From Bradyrhizobium iriomotense (GTDB lineage Bacteria; Pseudomonadota; Alphaproteobacteria; Rhizobiales; Xanthobacteraceae): a stretch of DNA of 64,000 nt. Position 1 is the first letter of the stretch; each line of letters starts with the position of its first letter. Position numbers and translations under genes: made by a program. Under the pieces are notes generated by a model. That model was not told the origin of the DNA. It was given only the letters and a program-made list of their open reading frames with translations, and made no database searches. The stretch lies in the NCBI RefSeq assembly GCF_018130765.1, contig NZ_JAFCJZ010000019.1, forward strand, positions 107,997 to 171,996. Direction: 5' to 3'. Positions 57,886 to 64,000 of the stretch are shown here, piece after piece.

Positions 57886-57980
57886 CGCGTAGGATGGGTA
57901 GAGCACTTGCGAAACCCATCATGTCTCGTCACCGATCAAGGCTCTGATGGGTTTCGCTTCGCTCTACCCATCCTACGCGT
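57886..57980. repeat. Palindromic repeat, GGATGGGTAGAGC family, copy 4
   Basis: The best-formed copy: ends GCGTAGGATGGGTAGAGC and GCTCTACCCATCCTACGC are perfectly complementary, with inner GAAACCCATCATG and CTGATGGGTTTC. The 145 bases between the MaoC gene and this repeat (57740-57885) show no gene. Confidence 0.8.
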
Positions 57981-58106
57981 TGGCCTTTGGCGCACTCTTA
58001 ACAAAAGCTCTGCAAGTCCGCTGAAGCGCCCGATCTCTCGTAATCCTGCCGCGGATGCTCAGGTCTTGGCCAGAGAGATCCGGACGTTCAGGGAAGGCCG
58101 GTGCGG

Positions 58107-58211
58107 CTAGAGCAACGCCATTGAGTGCAGCGAGTTTCGATGAAAGCCGAAGGCAACCAAGCCGGACAGAAGCAGCACAGTCCCAGTCACGATCAGGCAA
58201 AACGCAAACAC
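58107..58211 (-). CDS. Possible 34-residue single-helix membrane protein
   Basis: A GTG-started frame giving VFAFCLIVTGTVLLLSGLVA followed by FGFHRNSLHSMALL: one strong transmembrane helix and a short polar tail. GAGG lies 8 bases before the GTG, and the upstream region is unusually AT-rich for this DNA (about 58225-58290), which suits a promoter. There is no ATG and no known family, so it remains a weak call. Confidence 0.3.
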   Translation of the reverse strand: MFAFCLIVTGTVLLLSGLVAFGFHRNSLHSMALL

Positions 58212-58329
58212 TATCGGAGCCTCTGGTTCGTTATGAATGAGAAGACGATAATAGATAAAATTTTACCGACAATCGAAAGGAAGAATTAACCTTACTTGCG
58301 CGGCTGAGCAGGCAGGAACCTCGGCATCA

Positions 58330-58965
58330 GGTCTTTGGGATGTGCCGTCGGGCTTGTGTTCTCCATGCACGCCAATCTGACCCGTCGGGCAAAACACCCC
58401 CTTCGCGCCAAACCCCCGTCAATCCCCTCCCGCAAAAATATTCTACTTTACCGAAATTCGGAATTACGGCAGTATCCCGCCATCCCGGTCCCCGGAGAGG
58501 GGCGATCGTACGTCGTAACGAACGTGGATCGGGGTGCGGTGGACGCGGCTGCGTCGGGCACGGGAAGGCGGGACCAGGGCGAGATGAACCTCGTGAGGTC
58601 TTGGCTAGCGTGCGGACGGACGGCGCAGCTGCGTACGGCAAAACCGTGTGGTCCTGACCGTCGTTGCTACGGTCAAGCCTTGCGGAGATGGTTCTAGGCT
58701 CAACCGGGCCTGGAGACATCGCCAATTCGCGAGGTGACGGAGGCCAGAAGGAACTCGGCTCCGGGGAGAGCAGGCATAAGCCGTCAATCCATCGCGCAGG
58801 GAAGGCCGGGTGTTTTCCGGCCCACCTGTTGTCCCGCCTGCGCATTTGCGTGTGCAAATCTTCGCGCAGCGGATCATGGGTGCCAGCCGGCACCCGGCCT
58901 TCCCTGCGCCCTCTTCACAGAGGAGGGCGAAAGAGAAGAGCAAAACTCGGGCGTCAGATGCCGCG
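58330..58965 (-). repeat. Large structured interspersed repeat (about 630 bp), no convincing gene
   Basis: Nothing here reads as a normal gene, although long frames exist by chance of GC content. The right part is highly structured: a perfect 19-bp inverted repeat GCGCAGGGAAGGCCGGGTG (58794-58812) and CACCCGGCCTTCCCTGCGC (58891-58909) encloses hairpins ATTTGC/GCAAAT (58844-58859) and GGGTGCC/GGCACCC (58878-58895). CCTCTTCACAGAGG follows near 58910-58924. From memory, very similar sequence recurs many times in Bradyrhizobium-type genomes, so I take it as an interspersed repeat, perhaps transcribed as a structured RNA. It ends about 35 bases from the tRNA-Thr gene. Confidence 0.65.
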
Positions 58966-59000
58966 AGAACGCTGATTCATGTCGGATTGAACGAAGAGAA

Positions 59001-59075
59001 TGGTGCTGCCAGACAGGATTGAACTGTCGACCTCTCCATTACCAATGGAGTGCTCTACCACTGAGCTACGGCAGC
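59001..59075 (-). tRNA. tRNA-Thr (anticodon GGT)
   Basis: On the minus strand the gene reads from GCTGCCGTAGCTCAGTGG (5' end at 59075) through the anticodon arm CTCCA-TTGGTAA-TGGAG to the T arm GGTTCAATCC-like region (CAGTTCAATCCTG) and GGCAGCA, followed by an encoded CCA. The acceptor stem GCTGCC/GGCAGC pairs fully. The loop TTGGTAA gives anticodon GGT, threonine, reading ACC and ACU. The 315 bases between it and the next gene (59076-59391) contain no gene I can support. Confidence 0.96.
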
Positions 59076-59391
59076 ATGTGCTGGGATCAGAATCGGCCGC
59101 CACAGGGGCCTACCAAGCGGGCCGATATCTGCCACAAGCCCCCCTCCTGTGCAAGCTTGCAAGCTCCGTCAAAACGAGAAAATCGGGTCGATATCGGGGC
59201 CAAAATGCCCGTTTTCGCTTGAAACGACCGACTTTCGGGCGATTCGGCGTCCGATATCCCCGCCCAACTGGCCAGTTGGCCCAGGGCCCGGATTCGATCC
59301 ATTTCGAGTTTCGCACGATCGGGTCGCGCTCGCCTCTTGAGCTGCCATGTTCGTTGGGCATGTTATGGCCGATCGCTGCGGTGGACCTTTG

Positions 59392-59592
59392 ATGATTGAC
59401 CCAAACGACAAGAGCGCGAGCCAGAATTCGAAACAGGGCCGGGCGTCCCGGGATGACCGGCTGAAATCGGCGCTGCGCGAAAACCTGAAGCGGCGGAAGC
59501 TGCAGGCGCGCGAGCGCGCCGCAATCACCGAGCCCTCGCAGAACGACGATGGCACCCTAGATGAGGGGACCGCCGGCAAGGCGGACGATTGA
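59392..59592 (+). CDS. Small basic hypothetical protein
   Basis: 66 residues from MIDPNDKSASQNSKQGR. Highly charged, with a central basic helix (RASRDDRLKSALRENLKRRKLQARERAA) and an acidic tail. GGTGGA lies upstream at a fair distance. It has the look of small proteins conserved next to murA or similar genes in Bradyrhizobium, but I cannot name a family. It is 27 bases before the fused reductase gene, and may be co-transcribed. Confidence 0.6.
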   Translation: MIDPNDKSASQNSKQGRASRDDRLKSALRENLKRRKLQARERAAITEPSQNDDGTLDEGTAGKADD

Positions 59593-59619
59593 AGGCCGTA
59601 GATTTTGGAATGAGCGGGA

Positions 59620-61332
59620 ATGACGATGGCGCAGGACGAGGTGCAACGAACCGACAGGGAGGCGCAGATGGCGCAGTTCACGCGTCCCGAGCAGACCTTT
59701 CCGACGCTGACACAAGTCGAGATCGAGCGCCTGCGCCATTTCGGCGAGCTCAGGCACTATAAGGACGGCGAACTCCTGTTCGAGACCGGCAAGCCCGGGC
59801 CGGGCATGTTCGTGGTGCTGGCGGGCCACGTCGCCATCACCCAGCGCGACGGTCTCGGTCACGTCACCCCGGTGATCGATCAGGGGCCGGGGCAATTTCT
59901 GGCCGAGCTCGGCCAGCTCTCGGGCAGGCCGGCGCTGGTCGACGGCCGCGCCGAGGGCGATGTCGAGGTGCTGCTGGTCCGGCCGGACCGGCTGCGCGCG
60001 CTGCTGGTGGCCGAAGCCGAGCTCGGCGAGCGCATCATGCGCGCGCTGATCCTGCGCCGGGTCAATCTGATCCAGGGCGGCATCGGTGGTCCCGTGCTGA
60101 TCGGGCCGTCGAACTCCGCCGGCGTGGTGCGCCTGCAGGGCTTTCTCACCCGCAACGGCCAGCCGCATCATCTGCTCGATCCCGACAGCGAGCATGACGC
60201 CGCCGAGCTGATCGCGCGCTATTCGCCGAAGCCGGAGGATTGGCCGCTCGTCGTCACGGCGGGCGGCACGGTGCTGCGCAATCCCAGCGAGACCGAGCTC
60301 GGCCGCGCCATCGGCATGATCGGCGGGGCCAAGGACAACCGCATCTACGACGTCGCCATCGTCGGCTGCGGACCGGCAGGGCTTGCGACCGCGGTCTACG
60401 CGGCCTCCGAAGGTCTCTCGGTCGCGGTCGTCGATACCCGCGCCTTTGGCGGCCAGGCCGGCGCCAGCGCGCGCATCGAGAATTATCTGGGCTTCCCGAC
60501 CGGCATCTCCGGCCAGGCGCTGGCGGGACGCGCCTTCACCCAGGCGCAGAAGTTCGGCGCCGACATCATGATTCCGATGTCGGTGAGCTCGCTGGATTGC
60601 TCGCGCGCCAACGGCACTTTTGCGCTGGCGCTGGATTGCGGCGACACCTTGCGCTCGCGCGCGGTGGTGGTCGCGAGCGGCGCGCGCTATCGCCGGCCTG
60701 ACATCGCCAATCTCGACAAGTTCGAGGGCCGCGGCGTCTGGTACTGGGCTTCGCCGGTGGAGGCACGGCTCTGCGCCGGCGAGGAGGTGGCGCTGGTCGG
60801 TGCAGGCAATTCGGCAGGTCAGGCCGCGGTGTTTCTGTCGGGCCATGCGAAGAAGGTGCTGATGATCATCCGCGGCGGCGGCCTGGGCGCCAGCATGTCG
60901 CGATATCTCATCGAGCGCATCGAAGCGACGCCGAACATCGAATTGATGTTCAACACCGAGATATCAGCGCTCGAAGGCGACGAGACCTCGCTGCTGAGGC
61001 GCATCCGCTGGAAGAGCCGGCTGTCCGATGACGAGGATTCCGCCGACATCCGCAATCTCTTTTTGTTCGTCGGCGCCGATCCCGCCACCTCCTGGCTCCA
61101 CGGCTGCGGCGTGACGCTCGATCGCGGCGGCTTCGTCGTGACAGGCGCGCAGTCCGAGTTGAATCAGGGCAAGCTGGTGGCGCCGCTCGAAACCTCGGTG
61201 CCTGGCGTCTACGCCGTCGGCGACGTCCGCTCCGGCTCCGTCAAGCGCGTCGGCGGCGCCATCGGCGAAGGCGCACAGGTCGTGGCCTCCTTGCACGGCT
61301 ATCTCGGCGACGCCGCAAAACCGGCGCTTTAA
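59620..61332 (+). CDS. Fusion of cNMP-binding domain with thioredoxin-reductase-like FAD/NAD(P) domain
   Basis: 570 residues (ATG at 59626 also possible). Residues about 30-150 form a cyclic-nucleotide-binding fold (YKDGELLFETGKPGPGMFVVLAGHVAITQRD ... FLAELGQLSGRPALVDG). About 165-235 is a thioredoxin-like linker (GFLTRNGQPHHLLDPD). From about 245 a TrxB-like reductase follows: DVAIVGCGPAGLATAVYAASEGLSVAVVD, GGQAGASARIENYLGFPTGISG, VALVGAGNSAGQAAVFLS and TSVPGVYAVGDVRSGSVKRVGGAIGEGAQVV. The redox CxxC of thioredoxin reductase is absent: the expected place reads GVWYWASPVEA. So it is an oxidoreductase without a dithiol, perhaps gated by a nucleotide. Confidence 0.85.
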   Translation: MTMAQDEVQRTDREAQMAQFTRPEQTFPTLTQVEIERLRHFGELRHYKDGELLFETGKPGPGMFVVLAGHVAITQRDGLGHVTPVIDQGPGQFLAELGQLSGRPALVDGRAEGDVEVLLVRPDRLRALLVAEAELGERIMRALILRRVNLIQGGIGGPVLIGPSNSAGVVRLQGFLTRNGQPHHLLDPDSEHDAAELIARYSPKPEDWPLVVTAGGTVLRNPSETELGRAIGMIGGAKDNRIYDVAIVGCGPAGLATAVYAASEGLSVAVVDTRAFGGQAGASARIENYLGFPTGISGQALAGRAFTQAQKFGADIMIPMSVSSLDCSRANGTFALALDCGDTLRSRAVVVASGARYRRPDIANLDKFEGRGVWYWASPVEARLCAGEEVALVGAGNSAGQAAVFLSGHAKKVLMIIRGGGLGASMSRYLIERIEATPNIELMFNTEISALEGDETSLLRRIRWKSRLSDDEDSADIRNLFLFVGADPATSWLHGCGVTLDRGGFVVTGAQSELNQGKLVAPLETSVPGVYAVGDVRSGSVKRVGGAIGEGAQVVASLHGYLGDAAKPAL

Positions 61333-61515
61333 AGCACGATCCGGAAAAGTGTGGAGCGGTTTTCCGACGAGATCGTGCCCAAACTATAAGTCAAGGAGAA
61401 GGCAAGGGAATGGCAAGCCGAATCCCGCTTGCCATCTTGCTGCGTCCCACAGACTATCGCCTCGCCGCGAGACCAATCGCGCGTGGAAAAACAGGGATTC
61501 CCTAGGGAGGACTTA

Positions 61516-61824
61516 ATGGCTGAAATCGTCGTGCTGTACAAAACGCCCAAGGACGCTGCTGCCTTCGACAAGTACTATGCCGAGACCCACATCCCGCTCG
61601 CGAAGAAACTTCCCGGCCTGAAGAAATACGCCGTCAGCAAGGGAGCGGTCGCATCTCCCGCAGGTCCTTCCGGAATCCATCTCGTCGCCATTCTCACCTT
61701 CGACAGCGTGGCCGACATTCAGGCGGCCTTCGCCAGTCCGGAAGGCAAGGCGACCGGCGCCGACGTGCCGAAATTCGCCAGCGGTGGCGCCGACCTCCTG
61801 ATCTTCGACACCAAGGAAGTGTGA
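61516..61824 (+). CDS. EthD-family protein
   Basis: 102 residues with AGGGAGG before the ATG. Dimeric ferredoxin-like alpha/beta barrel: IVVLYKTPKDAAAFDKYYAETHIPLAKKLPGLKKYAVSKG is the EthD signature, then HLVAILTFDSVADIQAAFASPEGKATGADVPKFASGGADLLIFD. EthD is needed for ethyl tert-butyl ether breakdown in Gordonia and Rhodococcus; most homologues are of unknown function. Confidence 0.85.
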   Translation: MAEIVVLYKTPKDAAAFDKYYAETHIPLAKKLPGLKKYAVSKGAVASPAGPSGIHLVAILTFDSVADIQAAFASPEGKATGADVPKFASGGADLLIFDTKEV

Positions 61825-62016
61825 GGCATCGATTCAACTTTCGTCGAAAGCCTGCTGTCGTTTGTGACAGCGCTGCAAGAAATTCAGCCATGCGTTTGTC
61901 GATTCGCACGATGACGCATGGCTGTGCTCATGCATGTGACGACAACGCATGTGGCAATCCCATGAGGACCGTAATACTACTCTCGTTGTCTCAATGCAGA
62001 GAGTAGGAGAGATGTC

Positions 62017-62526
62017 ATGGTTCTCGGGTTGAGCCTGTCTGCCATTACGCTGATCCATGTCATCATCAGCCTGATCGCCATTGCTGCCGGCTTCGTCGTG
62101 ATGTTCGGGCTGCTCGGCTCGAAGTCGATGCCGGGACTCACCGCGATCTTCCTGCTGTTCACCATCCTCACCAGCGCCACCGGCTTCCTGTTCCCGTTCA
62201 AGGAGCTGCTGCCCTCGCACATCATTGGCATCATCTCGCTGGTGCTGCTCGCGATCGCCTGCTTCGCGCTCTACGGCATGAAGCTCTCTGGCGTCTGGCG
62301 TCCGGTCTACATCGTGACCGCGATGATCTCGCTCTATTTCAACGTGTTCGTGCTGGTGATCCAGTCGTTCCTGAAGGTGCCGGCGCTCGCCGCGCTCGCG
62401 CCCGCCGTGCCGCCGAATCCACCGGGAGGCCCCGTGTTCGCCGTGGTGCAGGGCATCGTGCTGGTGTTTTTCGTGGTGCTGACCATCGGCGCCTGGCGCC
62501 GCTACAAGCCGATGACGTTTGCCTGA
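62017..62526 (+). CDS. Four-helix membrane protein of unknown function
   Basis: 169 residues with four or five membrane helices (about 8-30, 40-62, 68-90, 97-120 and 140-160) and a Pro-rich periplasmic or cytoplasmic loop APAVPPNPPGGP. AGGAGAG-like sequence (GTAGGAGAGATGTC) precedes the ATG. No catalytic motif is visible. The 190 bases before it contain short direct repeats of ACGCATG but no gene. Confidence 0.75.
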   Translation: MVLGLSLSAITLIHVIISLIAIAAGFVVMFGLLGSKSMPGLTAIFLLFTILTSATGFLFPFKELLPSHIIGIISLVLLAIACFALYGMKLSGVWRPVYIVTAMISLYFNVFVLVIQSFLKVPALAALAPAVPPNPPGGPVFAVVQGIVLVFFVVLTIGAWRRYKPMTFA

Positions 62527-62538
62527 ACGTTACCCCCT

Positions 62539-62653
62539 CGTCATTCCGGGGCGATGCGAAGCATCGAACTCCGGTGCGCAATCGCGCACCTGAGAATCTC
62601 GTTCAAACAATCTCCAGATTCCGGGTTCGCGCTGACGCGCGCCCCGGGATGAC
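62539..62653. repeat. Palindromic intergenic repeat (GTCATTCCGGGGCG type)
   Basis: Left end CGTCATTCCGGGGCGATGCG and right end CGCGCCCCGGGATGAC are complementary; inner GGTGCGCAATCGCGCACC is a perfect hairpin. It is a shorter relative of the element at 23054-23214 and ends 22 bases before the next gene. Confidence 0.75.
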
Positions 62654-62675
62654 TCAAGGCCATAAGGAGCCATTT

Positions 62676-63500
62676 ATGCCCACCATCACCACCAAGGACG
62701 GTGTCGAAATCTTCTACAAGGACTGGGGCTCGGGCCAGCCCATCGTGTTCAGCCATGGCTGGCCGCTGTCGTCCGACGACTGGGACGCGCAGATGATGTA
62801 CTTCGTCACGCGCGGCTATCGCGTCGTCGCCCATGATCGCCGCGGCCACGGCCGCTCGGCACAGGTCGCCGACGGTCACGACATGGATCATTATGCCGAC
62901 GATCTCGCCGCGCTCACCACGCATCTCGACCTCAAGAACGCCATCCATGTCGGCCACTCCACCGGCGGCGGCGAGGTCGTGCACTACATCGCCCGTCACG
63001 GCGAGAGCCGCGTCGCAAAGGCTGCGATCCTCTCGGCGGTGCCGCCGCTGATGGTGCAGACCGCGGCCAATCCCGGCGGCCTGCCGAAGAGCGTGTTCGA
63101 CGATTTCCAGGCCCAGCTCGCCGCCGGCCGCTCGGCGTTCTACCGCGACATCGCGGCGGGCCCGTTCTACGGCTACAACCGCCCCGGCGCAAAACCTCTG
63201 GAAGCGGTGATCGAGAACTGGTGGCGCCAGGGCATGATGGGCGGCGCAAAAGCGCATTACGACGGCATCGTCGCGTTCTCGCAAACCGACTTCACCGAGG
63301 ATCTGAAGAAGATCAACGTGCCGGTTCTGGTGATGCACGGCGACGACGACCAGATCGTGCCCTATGCCGACTCCGCGCCGCTGTCGGCCAAGCTGCTCAA
63401 GAAGGGCATCCTGAAAACCTACAAGGGTTTTCCGCACGGCATGCCGACCACGCACGCCGAGACGATCAACGCCGACCTGCTGGCATTTTTCAGGGAGTGA
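62676..63500 (+). CDS. Alpha/beta hydrolase of the non-haem chloroperoxidase/arylesterase type
   Basis: 274 residues from the ATG after TAAGGAG. Cofactor-free haloperoxidase pattern: MPTITTKDGVEIFYKDWGSGQPIVFSHGWPLSSDDWDAQM, YRVVAHDRRGHGRS, nucleophile GHSTGGG (about residue 95), acid in VMHGDDDQIVPYAD, and base in KGFPHGMPTTHAE. These proteins act as esterases and can make peracids that halogenate. Typical family length. Confidence 0.9.
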   Translation: MPTITTKDGVEIFYKDWGSGQPIVFSHGWPLSSDDWDAQMMYFVTRGYRVVAHDRRGHGRSAQVADGHDMDHYADDLAALTTHLDLKNAIHVGHSTGGGEVVHYIARHGESRVAKAAILSAVPPLMVQTAANPGGLPKSVFDDFQAQLAAGRSAFYRDIAAGPFYGYNRPGAKPLEAVIENWWRQGMMGGAKAHYDGIVAFSQTDFTEDLKKINVPVLVMHGDDDQIVPYADSAPLSAKLLKKGILKTYKGFPHGMPTTHAETINADLLAFFRE

Positions 63501-63511
63501 GCAGGATTCTT

Positions 63512-63655
63512 ACCCTCTCCCCTTGTGGGAGAGGGTGGCTCGCCGCGCAGCGGCGAGACGGGTGAGGGGTCTGTCTCCACGAGCGACCCTTCACATTTGT
63601 GTTCGCGGATAGAACCCCTCATCCGGCGCTTCGCGCCACCTTCTCCCACAAGGGG
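63512..63655. repeat. Palindromic repeat of the CTCTCCCCTTGTGGGAGAGGG type, interrupted by an IS
   Basis: Left arm CCTCTCCCCTTGTGGGAGAGGGTGGCTCGCCGCGCAGCGGCGA, right arm ending CGCCACCTTCTCCCACAAGGGG, then abruptly CCTGTTGCGTTATCGG. The intact copy at 31909-32053 continues GGAGAGGGGAAG at this point. So the right end of the repeat is cut by the inserted element. Confidence 0.75.
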
Positions 63656-64000
63656 CCTGTTGCGTTATCGGCTTTTGAGGCTGAGGACGTTCGGAGAGAG
63701 GGGCGCGGTCACGGCCATTGCCGGCCAAGTGTGTAGTTGTCGCCCTCGGCGGGCGGCTCAGGCCGCGATCGTGGCCCACCGCCTCATGTTGAAGGCGATC
63801 GAGGCAAGCAGGACCTGGCCGCTTGCCTTCATCAGACCAACGTAGCGGATGCAGGTCAGTCGCATGCGGCGTTTGAGAGTGGCGAAGGTGGTCTCGACCT
63901 GGGCTCGTCGGCGCGCGATGAGGAGGTTGTAGCGTTTGAGCCGGGGTGGCAGCTTTGGATGATGCCTGTTGGGACGGAACGCGATGCGCGGCTTTTTGCC
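63653..64000 (-). mobile_element. IS5-family insertion sequence, truncated by the window edge
   Basis: The probable terminal sequence GGGCCTGTTGCGTTATCGG begins where the palindromic repeat breaks. A transposase C-terminus lies about 100 bases inside. Only one end is in the window, so no target duplication or second inverted repeat can be checked; the exact boundary is uncertain by a few bases. Confidence 0.7.
63758..64000 (-). CDS. IS5-type DDE transposase, C-terminal 80 residues
   Basis: On the minus strand the frame enters from the right edge and ends at the TGA at 63758-63760. It reads GKKPRIAFRPNRHH... then LIARRRAQVETTFATLKRRM and ...LTCIRYVGLMKASGQVLLASIAFNMRRWATIAA. RRRAQVETTFATLKR contains the last acidic residue (E) of the DDE triad, and the following RYVGLMKA...FNMRR is typical of IS5-group transposases. 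It is probably a whole gene continuing outside the window. Confidence 0.85.
   Translation of the reverse strand, partial: GKKPRIAFRPNRHHPKLPPRLKRYNLLIARRRAQVETTFATLKRRMRLTCIRYVGLMKASGQVLLASIAFNMRRWATIAA

Noticed and set aside
58327..58893. 188-codon minus-strand frame and overlapping forward frames
   Set aside because: They lie in the interspersed structured repeat; composition is Pro/Arg-rich without domains and several frames are open at once.

Overview
The window is high-GC DNA with the gene content, codon use and intergenic palindromic repeats of a Bradyrhizobium-like alphaproteobacterium (order Hyphomicrobiales). This placement is inferred from gene families and repeat style; no marker gene was compared. 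Apart from a truncated IS5-type transposase at the right edge it reads as ordinary chromosome, densely packed with transport and catabolic operons.

Layout. 1-1853: an FAD-linked 2-hydroxyacid oxidase (cut by the left edge) diverges from a DapA-superfamily gene, with a GntR-type palindrome between them. 2054-5589: TonB-dependent siderophore receptor plus PepSY membrane protein. 5630-9247: secreted small protein, triple rhodanese, E. coli-type SerA. 9350-13588: patatin, GntP permease, tannase/feruloyl esterase. 13657-14872: Hsp20 diverging from a host-attachment (eRF1-like) protein. 14891-18477: EmrAB-type efflux system diverging from its TetR regulator. 18522-23035: MarR/enoyl-CoA hydratase pair, chemoreceptor, 2-keto-3-deoxyarabonate dehydratase. 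23437-25514: methanethiol oxidase (SBP56) with an overlapping membrane protein.

25518-39899 is the core of the window: a phosphonate (C-P lyase) locus. A leftward unit (hexapeptide transferase, a PhnM paralogue, a DUF1045 2H phosphoesterase) diverges from the phnCDE1E2 importer; PhnF diverges from phnGHIJKLMN and a PPOX flavoprotein. Three Pho-box-like arrays (7-mers at 11-bp period) and one perfect PhnF-type palindrome can be read directly, and suggest joint control by phosphate starvation (PhoB) and by ligand (PhnF). No phnP is present; the DUF1045 protein is a candidate replacement for the cyclic-phosphate-opening step.

40224-43676 is a sulfur locus: a short reading frame ending in four Cys codons (candidate cysteine-sensing leader peptide), a 73-residue protein, an SsuA-like sulfonate receptor, and on the other strand O-acetylhomoserine sulfhydrylase with a hydrolase. 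43997-49530 is a catabolic cluster under an IclR regulator: TctC receptor, flavin reductase-like protein, FAH hydrolase, HpaH-type hydratase, RidA and a LigI-like amidohydrolase; its substrate is not known. 49547-57739 holds LuxR, LLM monooxygenase, a Tat-exported intradiol-dioxygenase-like protein with a ferric-reductase-like partner, a methyltransferase, PlsY, a porin-like barrel, a cNMP-binding protein and a MaoC hydratase, all separated by copies of one palindromic repeat. 57740-59075 is almost gene-free: a roughly 630-bp structured repeat and tRNA-Thr(GGT). 59392-63500: small protein, cNMP/thioredoxin-reductase-like fusion, EthD protein, membrane protein, esterase/haloperoxidase. At about 63653 an IS element has interrupted a palindromic repeat.
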